DNA of 64,000 bases from Tricholoma matsutake (taxonomy: Eukaryota; Basidiomycota; Agaricomycetes; Agaricales; Tricholomataceae): the NCBI GenBank assembly GCA_026075535.2, contig AP026545.1, positions 8,246,001-8,310,000 of the forward strand, read 5' to 3'. Positions 43,606-53,211 of the stretch are shown here, piece by piece. Position numbers and translations under genes: made by a program. Position 1 is the first letter of the stretch; each line of letters opens with the position of its first letter. The notes below the pieces were generated by a model. It saw nothing but the letters and a program-made list of their open reading frames with translations. It was not told the DNA's origin and did no database searches.

Positions 43606-44956
43606 TTACTCTTCTTCGTCCAACATCTTACCCAGTGCCATTATCTCCTGATCCAGCATATGACGCTGCAGCTTTTTCTTCACCATCTCCTCCAAAATTA
43701 TTTGTCAGCGCTGCTCTATGCCCAACATGCCCTCGTCGCCATCTCGAATTCCCCCCCCTTCCCTTTCCTGTCTGACTTCGACTGACCCTGCAACCTCGAA
43801 GGCCCTGCCTCTGGTGCTAATGAAGGCCCAACAACTCGAATTCGAGGTACTATACACTACAAAATGTTAACGGATGCTTTGAAAAGACATTGATCAGTGG
43901 CTTACCTGGTTTCAGATGCTCTGAAACCTTTCCCCCATGACTCCCTACAGCCTTCTTTCCTTTCACCTTACGAACCCCCCACCTTGAAACACCCTCCCAA
44001 TAGCTACCCTTGTGCTTCTTGCATGCATTTGCGGCACTTTGCCACTCCTTTGTCCATGATGCACATGGGCCAGCTCTTGAAGCCAGAGCATTGATCACAC
44101 TACAGGCATTTTGTTAGTTTCGAAATCCCTGCAAAACTTTTCGTATGACTTACTGGTCCTTCAAACTTGAGAAGTCCCCCCTCCTCGAATCTCGCTCGTT
44201 GAGCGGTGATTCCTTGTTTGCCATCATAGTCATCATCTTCGTTGAAGTCCTCCTCCATCGCCTGCCACTTTTGGGTGCCCAGGAGAACAACTGGGTCTTC
44301 GCTCCCCTCCTGATCCTCCTCCCCAATTTCTGCTACCTGAATTGCCTCACTTTCTGCCTGCAATGCTAAATTTCACCTCTTCAGATCTTCCTTCGATATT
44401 GTTTTTGCCTGAACCTCAGCAATGAGAATGGCTTGGGTGGACTTGAGAGCCTTCTGTCATTCATCGAGCTTGGCAGCTTTTGCCGCCGCTGCCTCGCGCC
44501 AAAATGCTTCCGCCTCCTCCCAAAGCTTTGCCTCCACCTCTGCCACTTCCTCCATCACTTTCGCCTCTGCTGCTTCTGCCTCAGCCTTTGCCTGAGCAAC
44601 CCTGGCCTCTTGCTCCTCTTGTTTGACCTCATTGGCTAGGTCCTGGAATAGAACCTCAGTGCCCCAGGAAAGCCACTCCCGAGGTGCCAGAGGAGTGTAC
44701 AGATCAAATACTTCGTCCACGACTTTTTGAACGGCCTGCAAACGGGATTCCTCGACATCGTCTGCAAGATTGTCGTATTCGTACTATGAAAAGTTGTTAG
44801 CATCTAACAGCATCTCAGAAAACATGTTGACACTCACCATTTTCTCACAAAAATCTCGCCCCCAAACTTTGAAATTGATATCTTCTGCCTTACCAACTTT
44901 GGGCATGGACTTCGCGTGTTTGAGGATGTTGTGTTCAAATTCAAGGAGTAGCGACA
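43606..44956 (-). pseudogene. Antisense, spliced Cys-cluster/coiled-coil gene within gypsy2
   Basis: Opposite to pol, four exons: 44956-44838, 44783-44154, 44099-43906, 43856-43606. Introns of 54, 54 and 49 bp have clean GTGAGT..CATAG, GTAAGT..TGTAG and GTAAGC..TGTAG borders. The protein starts MSLLLEFEHNILKHAKSMPK, then a WLSWGTEVLF segment, a long Ala/Glu coiled coil, an acidic QKWQAMEEDFNEDDDYD part, FEGP joined across the intron to CDQCSGFKSWPMC..CRKC, and a C-terminal helix (QIILEEMVKKKLQRHML, stop TAA). The cysteine cluster suggests zinc and DNA binding. Two TGA stops and two likely frameshifts disable this copy. I recall similar ORFs near Agaricomycete gypsy elements but cannot confirm a name. 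Confidence 0.7.
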
Positions 44957-45098
44957 TGATCAGAGGATGTAACAGACGAGTTCGACTCGAAGATGAGAGA
45001 AAAAGAGCGAGGTTTTCAAGTTACCTTTAAGGGGTTTCAACTCGATCACAGATTCGGCATGTGACTCCGATCGGCTGACTGGGACAGTCAGGATTTCA

Positions 45099-45111
45099 GT
45101 AAGGGGGAGGA
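45099..45111 (+). promoter_or_regulatory. gypsy2 polypurine tract
   Basis: AAGGGGGAGGA directly precedes the 3' LTR start TGATAGG. Confidence 0.8.
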
Positions 45112-46093
45112 TGATAGGTCCACTTTGGCAGCTGAGCTCTGAAAACAAGAAATCACACTCGGACACCTTCTTCCCAAAGTCCTACAATTTCGCGAATGCT
45201 TATGAATGCCTACAAATGCATGAAACAATGAAAAACACCTACGAATGCACAAAACAACAAAATGACACTTCAAAATGTTTTGAAAGACTTTGAACCATTT
45301 CGAACAACTTCGGCCGCCGTATTCCTATTGTACCGAACCTCGAACACACACTCCCACCATTACACACACTAACACATCGCATTCCCACCACCACAAACAT
45401 GAGGAGACACAACGGCTAGCAACTTAGTGTGCATTGAGGCACTTTTTGATGTATTCATGATTTATTGGAACCACAAGACAAGGAGATTTGATATATCATG
45501 TATATTGCACATTTCTTTCTTATCATTTTCTCATTTACTTTGTGATTTCGACACCTTTTTCACTGCCTGATGTTTACCACATGTTTTGCCTCATGGCCTT
45601 TTACCTTTTTAGTACTATCTCTCTAAAGCATATATAGTTTGGTGTATTTACTGTCGACAGATGCAGGAAATCATCTTTCCACATCGCATATTGTCTGACT
45701 TAAGGGTTTACCTCTTGAGTCTTAGCTCAGTCTTAGTCCGAACTCACTCAAGTATTCTGCAAACATGTCATCATCTTTTACCTCACCTTCAATTATTGTC
45801 ACCATCTCCCGAACTTGTTAAAACCATTTCAAAGATTCTCGAACTCCTTCGCATCACTGCTAAACTCTTTTGTATCATTTCAGAACACTTTGTAGTGTTT
45901 CGTGCTACTTCGGACGGTTTCGCAGAACTTTGCACCACCTAATACTGCTTCGCAATGTTTCACAGTACATTTACTGGCCTGTGGATAGCACGGTGATATT
46001 CAGTACTACCTCGCATCCTTACTCTGACTTGTGTTATATCTCCTAAGACCAGTTTAGTTGGTTTTGGTAGAGTTTCTGGGTTGAGCATCATCA
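45112..46093 (+). repeat. gypsy2 3' LTR (982 bp)
   Basis: TGATAGGTCC..GAGCATCATCA; same family as solo LTRs at 24117 and 26418. It abuts a broken gypsy3 integrase, so gypsy2 inserted into gypsy3 or was joined to it later. Confidence 0.9.
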
Positions 46094-46304
46094 CCAGGAC
46101 CGGAAGTTGCTTCACAAAGGTGTGGAGATTGGGCCAAACATATTCCTGTTGGATAAGCTGAAGGGTCTTGTTTTGCCCATAGTGACCTGAGAGGATGTGG
46201 TTGTGCTTGTATTGTAAGACTTTAAGACAGAGGTCCATGACATCTGGGACATAAGTGGCGGAGAAGTCCGCTGTCATCTAGAGACCAATCTGGGGCGGAT
46301 GAGC
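46094..46304 (-). pseudogene. gypsy3 integrase zinc-finger fragment
   Basis: Minus-strand VLQYKHNHILSGHYGQNKT, then LQLIQQEYVWPNLHTFVK, is the H2C2 N-terminal integrase domain (HILSGH). It jumps directly to QLPV, so the CxxC half is deleted. Upstream PDWSLDDSGLL lies in another frame. Confidence 0.8.
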
Positions 46305-46743
46305 AAAAAAAACTTATGTAAGGCCCAAATGATGCAGATCGCATCGTTTGGGCCCATGTTGGCTTGTTTGTGAGTGGTGGCATCGTTGCCAGTAGATTGT
46401 AACCTAGAAAGCTAAAAAAACAGGTTGGTTAGTTTATAAAAACAAAAAGCAAACGAATAAAAAACTTATGTAGGGCCCAAACGATGCGATCTGCGTTGTT
46501 TGGGCCCACATTCCATCCATTGGGCTCATTTGCAGGTGGTGGTGATGGCGGATTGGGCATGGGAGCAGTGATGGTGGGTGTCCATGCAGTGGTGGTAGTA
46601 GAGAGAGGAGGGAGGGAGGTGGCCATCGATGGTGGTGGTGGTGGTGGTGAGTGATGAGCTGGCACATTTGATGATGCAGCTATATGCTTTGTCATACACA
46701 GCCGCACACAGTACCTAGCACAAGTAGATGATACCTTAAACAA

Positions 46744-46818
46744 GGTACTGTGGTGTAATGGTTATATTGTGTGTTATGATTATATAAGCAACCAACAGGG
46801 ATCTGGGTCCGATTCCTT
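46744..46818 (+). other. tRNA-like Pol III module in A2
   Basis: GTACTGTGGTGTAATGGTTA and CTGGGTCCGATTCC, orthologous to the block at 32378. Confidence 0.6.
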
Positions 46819-46859
46819 TTCCCTCCAGCCTGAGCCGAGCCTCATGGGACACACTTTTT

Positions 46860-47165
46860 GAGCGGAATCCGACTGGACTCCCAGTGGACTCCAACCAGAC
46901 TCCAACTGGAATCCAACTGGAATCCAACTGGACTCCAACCAGACTCCAACCGGAATCCAACTGGAATCCAACTGGACTCCAACCAGACTCCAACTGGACT
47001 CCAACTGGACTCCACTGGACCAGTCCGAGTGGAATCTGGTGTTTGAGTGGATTCCACTCGGAGTCCAGTCGGACTGGACTGGGACTGGACTGGCAACTTT
47101 GCAGGCAGTTGGCTGGTGACCAGTCCCAGTGGACTCCAGTCGGAGTCCAATGGGAAAGGTGGGGG
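46860..47165. repeat. GACTCC/GGAATCC subterminal array
   Basis: About 20 copies of GACTCCAACTGG / GGAATCCAACTGG-like words, switching to GGAGTC orientation near the terminus. All frames are open by composition; the ORFs are spurious. Confidence 0.85.
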
Positions 47166-47179
47166 AGTGTAAAGACCTC

Positions 47180-50100
47180 ATGGAAGGTGTGAGGAGGAGA
47201 TGGGATCAAGAGGGAGTGAAGATCGGATATCGTTGTGGAGTTTTTCAACGTCCATGAGAACAGCTTGATGGATGATAGGAGTAGCAAGGAAAGTGGCTTG
47301 GAGGGAGGATGTGAGTTGTTCTTGAGTAAAGACTGGATGGAAGTTGCTTGGATTTACCAAGGCGAAGTCGCTATTTCCCCCTTTGCAGTAGATGTCCCAG
47401 CATCTAGTGAGCGCATTGGGTTTAGCCCCCAGCTTACCAGGGCGGAAGGTGGAACTGTGAGAGGTATTCTGACCACTGAGCTCGACAACGAGTAAGGAGC
47501 TTCATGGTACTGAAGTATTCCAAGTTTTTGTGATCCATGACCACATCTACTGGATTTCCGGAACCTTCGAGGTACTGTCGCCAGTGTTTGAAAGCTTCGA
47601 AGATCACCAGAAGTTCCTTGTCATGGGTGTCATAGTTCAATTCAGCCGGGTTGAAGGAACAGGAGTAGAATGCAATCGGGTGGATTTCTCCATCCAGGGT
47701 ATAGATGGAAAGGATAGCTGCTAAGGCGTAGTCTGAGGCATCTGTCTCCAGGATAATGTGGGAGTCTGGTAGCCATTGAGCAAGTATTGGGGCATGAGTG
47801 AATTCTTCTTTCAATTTGCTGAATGCTTCTTGACATTTCTTGCCAAAGTCCCAAGGCATGTGCTTCTGGGTGAGTCTGGTGAGAGGGATGACGATGTCGG
47901 AATATCCATGGATGAACCGTCAGTAGAAGTTGCAGAATCCAAGGAAGGATTGTGGATATCCTTAACCTTTTGAGGTTCGGGCCAGTCGAGGATGGTTTTG
48001 ACTTTATCTTCGGACATCTGGAGCCCATCTGGAGAGAGGATGAACCCCAAGTATTCCACACTGTCTTTATGGAACTCATATCTCTGCAGAGCAGCATAAA
48101 GCCCATTTTTCCGGAGTCTCTGGAGAACTTCCTTGACGTGAGCCTTATGTCAACTCATGTTGTTGGAGTAGATTAGGATATCGTCAAGGTAGACAATGAC
48201 GCTGACATCTAATAGGTCACTGAAGATGTTGTTCATGAGGCACTGGAAGGCAGCAGGTGCATTGGTGAGTCCAAAAGGAACCACCAGCCATTTGAAAGAA
48301 CCATAGCGCGTGCAGAAAGTGGTTTTCCATTCATCTCCCTCAGCAATGCGGACTAAGTGATAGGCATGCCGGAGGTCAATTTTGGTGAACATGCGCACTG
48401 TTCCCAGAGAGTCCAGGAGATCCTAGATTAGAGGAAGTGGGTAGCGGTCCTTCTTTGAGATGTGGTTGAGTCCCCAGTAGTCGACACAAAGTCACAGACT
48501 CCCATCCTTTTTCTTGACAAAGAGTATAGGAGCGCTGTGAGGGGATTTGGAGGGGTGGATGAAGCCTGAGTGAACATTTTCTTCAAAAAATATTTGGAGG
48601 GCCTCAAGCTCAGAGGGAGAGAGGGAGAACATGCAACCTGGAGGTGGGGGAGCATTATCCTCCGTCTCTATCTTGAGGTCATAGGGACGGTGTGGGGGAA
48701 GGGTGTTGGCTTTTTGTTTATTAAAAACATCTGCAAACTCATGATATTCTTCGGGAACATCTGAAAGGTCTGGAGGATTTCCGGACACTACTGAGGATTT
48801 AGCTGCCAGTCCTTCAGGGGAGAATGTCATCTGAAAGGCAACAGCCCCAGGAAGTTTGCTTGCACACATGTAAGTGGCAGCATTGATGAAGGAGATCTCA
48901 GGAGGTATAAGTTTTGAGGGTTTAGTGATTACAGGATTTTCATGGGTTTCCACTGGAAGGTTTGGAAGTGAAGGTGACTCACACAAGATAGGAGAGTCAG
49001 AAGATGCCAAGGGGGCAGGACCTCCTTGAGCTGCGGAACGGAAATTTATTTGGCCTGAAGATCAGTCAATCAACAGATTGTTATGACCAAGTACTGCAGA
49101 ACAGGAAGAGTCCAGCGAGGTTACATAAAATGTCAGATTGAACACTTCACCAGACAGAAAAGCGACCAGGAGTTCCACAACTTGAGTTATGGTGGAGTTA
49201 CAAGTTCCATCAAATAGTTGGAGTCCAATCAGTGGAATGGTTTTGGTACTAAGTTGGTTGTGATGAATCTAGGAAACAATGCGAGGAACCTGAGTCGATA
49301 AGAGTTTGGATTTCCAAGGAATGTTTAGAAAGGGATAGCAGGATGGTAAGGTATTTGGGATCAGAAAGAGCGGACACATTGAGACAGATGTAAGCAGCCA
49401 GCTGGGAAAGGTCAATGCAACCCTCAGCCCCAATGGCATGTTCCCAAGGGTTGTGGACTATTTTTTTGGGTCCACAGAGTCTGGCTTGGACTCGGTGACT
49501 GCTGCAGCACGAGCTTTGGCAGCTTTGGACTTTGGACAATTTCTGGCTCCATGTCCTTTCTTGCCGCAGTAGAGCCAAAGTCCTTCTTTCATGCGGTGTT
49601 CCCGCTCATCTCTGGTTAGTTTACCGTCTTTCCCCAACTTGTCAGAAATAGAGTTTTTTGGCTTGTCCCTCTGGCAGTTGTTCTTCAACCCAGAGGAGCT
49701 GCCAGACAAGGATTGGCTTGTGCGGTTGGTACTGGACGAGGGCTGGGGTTTGGACTGAGTTCTGGAGTTGGAATTGGAGCTAGGAGAAGCTTTGGATTCC
49801 TTTCTCCTGGGGTTTGCAGAATTCCCAGGAGTTTTTGCTTCTAAGTGGGTTTCTTCTTCCTGCATCCAATAGATGTTGTCAGCATCCTGGGCTTTAAGAT
49901 GTAAGAATGCTAGAGTATCAGGTCGTCCCCCCGTAAGACTTCTATGCATAGACAGAGTGGAAGACCACGGAAATACCGGTTGCAAAGAGTGGCCTCATTC
50001 CAATTGACCTGGGAAGCCAGTTCCCAGAAATCCACATTATACTTCACTATTCTTCCACCTTTCTTCATTGTGAGTTCTGAAAGGGCCTTCTCTGCATCCC

Positions 50101-50260
50101 CAACAGGGTCATGAGGACCAAAATTACTTTCCAACTCACTAAGGAATACCTCATAGTTCCACATCCATTGGGCAGAATTTGTTGGGTCATTGAGTCCAGG
50201 TTCAAACCAACTAAGGGCTGACCCTTTGAGGTAGGAAAGGATGAATAAGATCTTCTTTCA
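47180..50260 (-). pseudogene. gypsy3 gag C-terminus, protease, RT and RNase H
   Basis: In element order (right to left): gag (FILSYLKGSALSWFEPGLND, LASQVNWNEATLCNRYFRGL), zinc knuckle WLYCGKKGHGARNC with the first Cys changed to Trp, protease DSG (QTLIDSGSSHCFL), RT with [34 protein letters not shown], intact [11 protein letters not shown] and RNase H (LETDASDYALAAILS, YDTHDKELLVIFEAF, DHKNLEYFS), then the linker to integrase. Several frameshifts and stops. Frames suggest an older element than gypsy1 or gypsy5. Confidence 0.85.
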
Positions 50261-50439
50261 CTGTAATTTACCCTCCCCCACCTATTCCAATCGGAGTCCA
50301 GTTATTCCAGTCAGAGTCCAGTTATTCCAGTTATTCCAACCAGATTCCGGTTACTCCAGATGCTCAACTTAGAGTATATACCCCTAATGGATAGTCAAAC
50401 TTCAAGTCTTAAGTTGTCAAAGTGCCTACAAAATATATT

Positions 50440-50532
50440 TGTGCAGAGTAAGGATTGAACTCAAGACATCTTGAGTAGAGTGATCACATGACAAACCAAA
50501 CATGTGTGCTTAACCAGTTGAGCCACAGGAGA
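50440..50532 (-). other. tRNA-like Pol III module, left side of A3
   Basis: Minus-strand TGGCTCAACTGGTTAAGC and TCTTGAGTTCAATCC, related to blocks at 1500 and 31208; outward directed. Confidence 0.6.
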
Positions 50533-50944
50533 ATTATTAGTTAGTAATATAAGGTTTATTCATGACACTCAAACTCACAACTCTAATTTTTTTCGAAGTA
50601 GTTAAGATCAAAAACTTTTAATTAACCACATCCCTCACATTGAATGCAAGGGAGTGGGGATGATTGTGATTACATACATAAACAAAAAATCCTCCCTCTC
50701 ACAAGATGCAAGAGAGAGTTTTATTTATATAAATAAAAAGCTAACCCCTCGCATTCGGTGCGAGGGGGGAGGTAAAAACATGAAGAAAAAAATCCCTCCC
50801 CCATGCAAAATGGGGGAGGGGGGGGGGGGGGCACAATACTAATAAATAATTAAAAGTACAAAAAAAATCCCTCCCCACAGGGAGGGGACGTGATCCCGCT
50901 GTGCTAGGTGTGTTGTCCGTCATTCCACCCACGATCCACCCCAC

Positions 50945-51245
50945 GAGCAGTTGCTCATGAGGCTGGGGGCGGGTGGTGCATTGTCATCTCCTATCCCTGC
51001 ACCTGGGCGTCATTCCACCCACATTCCACCCCACGAGCAGTTGCTCGTGAGGCTGGGGGTGGGTGGCTTGTCATCGTTGTCGTTCCACCCGCGATCCACC
51101 CCACAAGCAGTTGCTCCACCCCACAAGCAGTTGCTCATGAGGCTGGGGGCAGGTGGTGTGTCATTGTTGTCTCCTGTCCCTGCACCTGGGCATTATTCCA
51201 CCCACAATCCACCCCACGAGCAGTTGCTCATGAGGCTGGGGTTGG
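50945..51245. repeat. GAGCAGTTGCTC palindrome cluster in A3
   Basis: Five ACGAGCAGTTGCTCATGAGG-like units at about 50943, 51036, 51103, 51122 and 51217, each followed by GCTGGGGGYGGGTGG: a locally amplified module. Confidence 0.85.
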
Positions 51246-51401
51246 GTGGCTTGTCGTTGTTTGTCACCATTGTCCCCCATTTGGATTTCTGTTTTTTTTT
51301 TGGGGGGGGGGGGGGTTTGGGCGCATCAGTGTGATGTGGTGTGAGTACAGAGGTTGGTGGGTGCTTACTAGGCAGGTACCCCCCTTCTGGGGTCTCCTGG
51401 C

Positions 51402-51653
51402 TAGGGATCTGCATGGGTAACCCCCAGGTATTTCGTGCTGTACCTGTACCCGTACCCGTGACAGGTTTTACCCGTAAACCTGCAGGTCTTAGGTACAAAA
51501 TGCACCAAAAATCAAGCAAAATGGTCAAGAATTGACCATTTTGCTTGACTTTTGGTGTGTTTTGTAGCTCATGGGTAGGACTACTGCGACCCGTACCCAT
51601 ACCCACATGTACCCGTAACCCATATGGGTACACAAAACCTGTGCAGATCCCTA
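51402..51653. mobile_element. hAT-like MITE (TAGGGATCTGC family), copy 2
   Basis: 252 bp with ends TAGGGATCTGC..GCAGATCCCTA and the exact 8-bp duplication CTCCTGGC (51394-51401 and 51654-51661). Inverted relative to the copy at 23634. The central hairpin around TTGACCATTTTGCTTGA is conserved. Confidence 0.95.
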
Positions 51654-52164
51654 CTCCTGGCATCCCTCTGTACCCTCCTAGCCCATGTCGACAGCCTCAC
51701 ATCCCATTTGAATGGGGAGGAGGGGATCAGGTGGGCATGGGCATGGGTTGCGCATTTTTCATTGTGGCAGGTTGTCCCCAGTAGTATATAACCTAAAAAG
51801 CAATAAAATACAATTAGTTGATTGATAAAACAAAAAGCAAAAAAAGACAAAAAAGAAAAACTTATCCATGGCCCAAATGACAGTTGCTGTCGTTTGGGCC
51901 CGCATTCTGTCCAGTCAGCTCGTTTGAGGGTGGTGGTGATGGTGGGAGTGGGTGTGGGAGTGCTGGTGGTGGGTGCACATGCAGTGGTGGTGGTAGAGAG
52001 GAGAGGAGGAGGAGGTGGCATTGACGATGGTGGTGGTTGTGAGCTGGCAGTCACATGTCATGTGTCATGCAATGCATGCAGCTATGTGTATGGTTACTAA
52101 GCCCTTAATTAGGTAATAAAGGTATTAAAGGGTAATAATGGTATTAAATGTATGTAGGAATAAA

Positions 52165-52252
52165 GACTTGGTAGATCAGTGGTTAAGTGTGTTGTTCTGT
52201 GTGTAAACCCATGTAGATCCAAGGTCAAGTGTTCAATTCTTACTGTATGTGA
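52165..52252 (+). other. tRNA-like Pol III module, right side of A3
   Basis: TTGGTAGATCAGTGGTTAAG (A-box-like) and GGTCAAGTGTTCAATTC (B-box-like) pointing to the right terminus. Different in sequence from the right-side blocks of A1 and A2, so not a simple copy. Confidence 0.5.
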
Positions 52253-52492
52253 AACTTTTATTTGGGAAAGCACATGCATTCTGGTTATTCTGGTTAGTCC
52301 ATGCATTCCAGTTAGTCCGGTTGTGATGAGTCCAGTCAGATTCTGGGGATTCTGGGTGTAAATTGGATCCTTAGTCCGACTGGAATTGTTTTGCATAGGG
52401 AAAACTACATTAAAAAAAAAATTCCACTGGATTCCAGAAATTCCAGAAATTCCGGAATCCAACTGGAATAGGTGGGGGAGTGTAAAGTACTC

Positions 52493-52633
52493 TCTTTTTG
52501 TCGGAGGCAAAGACCTGAGGATGATCACAGAAGTGAAGGTTGCACGAGACTAGGAGTCCTGAAGTTTCCAGGGGTTAGCCCTGTCGAAAGTGTCAGGGTC
52601 CCGGACTTTGATCTTTTCAGATTTGGGTGCTTG
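52493..52633 (-). pseudogene. gypsy3 gag N-terminal fragment
   Basis: Minus-strand KAPKSEKIKVRDPDTFDRAN then, after a frameshift, CNLHFCDHPQVFASDKK: the start of the gypsy3 gag, cut off by the gypsy5 LTR upstream and by A3 downstream. Confidence 0.8.
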
Positions 52634-53155
52634 TGTAAGGGCAACCTTACGATCAGAGTCCTAAGAACTCGATACTTGCAAGGGAAAACCAAAGTTTAGA
52701 TTCAATAACTATTGAACAAGGAAAAGACCCATACCTTGCAAGGGAAAACCAAAGAGAAAACTCTAAGGAGTCCAGTGCAAGGCCAAAGTATATATATGGA
52801 AGGCATGCAACGTTCTAAAATACTTGGAGCCCCTTCCATCCTAGCACTAATTCAGATCCAGGGTCGTGTTCCCATTTGGGGAGATGGCCATCAATCAGTG
52901 ATAGTGTCTGCATCAGGCCATGCTTGGTAAGTGGTGTCTGCATCAGGCCATGATTGGTAATGGGCATGCGAAGACATCCTCAATCGTTTCCGCAGGGGTA
53001 TTGACTGTGAGAATGGTGAGAGTACAATAGGGGCTGATGGATTGACATATCGGAATGTTTGTAGATGCTTTGTTGCGTGAACATTTGCGGGTGTGTGGAA
53101 ATGTTTGCAAATGTGTGCCAACCATTGTAGGGGCTCATAAGGTGTTCCCCTTACA
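52634..53155 (-). repeat. gypsy5 3' LTR (522 bp)
   Basis: In element orientation TGTAAGGGGAACACC..GGTTGCCCTTACA; its terminal TGTAAGG/CCTTACA is an inverted repeat. A TTGCAAG/CTTTGGTTTTCCC motif occurs twice near the downstream end, as in the gypsy6 LTR (63232). The polypurine tract AAGGGGGGGG (53156-53172) abuts it. It contains a 31-bp near-duplicate GCATGGCCTGATGCAGACAC pair. Confidence 0.8.
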
Positions 53156-53211
53156 TCACCCCCCCCTTAAGGTGCAGCGTCCTGATGCGCAAAGTTCCAT
53201 CAGTGTGGATA

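Larger units (their letters stand above)
33888..46093 (+). mobile_element. gypsy2: Ty3/gypsy element with nested DNA transposons
   Basis: Two related LTRs (33888-34392 and 45112-46093) bound gag, protease, RT-RNase H and integrase on the plus strand and an antisense gene near the 3' end. Flanking 4-5 bp do not match, so one end may have been rearranged. Three hAT-like insertions lie inside (38760-41396, 38869-40250, 43196-43298). Decay is dominated by TGA stops plus a few frameshifts. Confidence 0.9.
46305..47179. mobile_element. hAT-like element A2 (right part)
   Basis: Right terminus GGTGGGGGAGTGTAAAGACCTC is preceded by a GACTCCAACTGG array, a tRNA-like block and GGTGGTGG runs. Two copies of the ~155-bp block ending in the palindrome GGCCCAAACGATGC..CGTTTGGGCC lie at the left. 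The left terminus and TSD are missing, so it is truncated. It splits gypsy3 between RNase H and integrase. Confidence 0.75.
50261..52492. mobile_element. hAT-like element A3 (complete, ~2.23 kb)
   Basis: Left terminus CTGTAATTTACCCTCCCCCA and right terminus (inverted) GAGTACTTTACACTCCCCCA, both continuing CCTATTCCA. It sits in gypsy3 gag between ASDKK and KILFILSY; the flanks (TCTTTTTG right, TTCTTTCA left) look like a mutated 8-bp duplication. It has the family layout: outward tRNA-like blocks at both ends, GCGAGGGG hairpins, GAGCAG palindromes, conserved core. A TAGGGATCTGC MITE is nested at 51402-51653. Confidence 0.85.

Noticed and set aside
33888..46093. gypsy2 as a clean insertion with a target-site duplication
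   Set aside because: Flanking bases (ACGG left, CCAG right) do not match; the 5' LTR is also shortened, so the left side may be rearranged.
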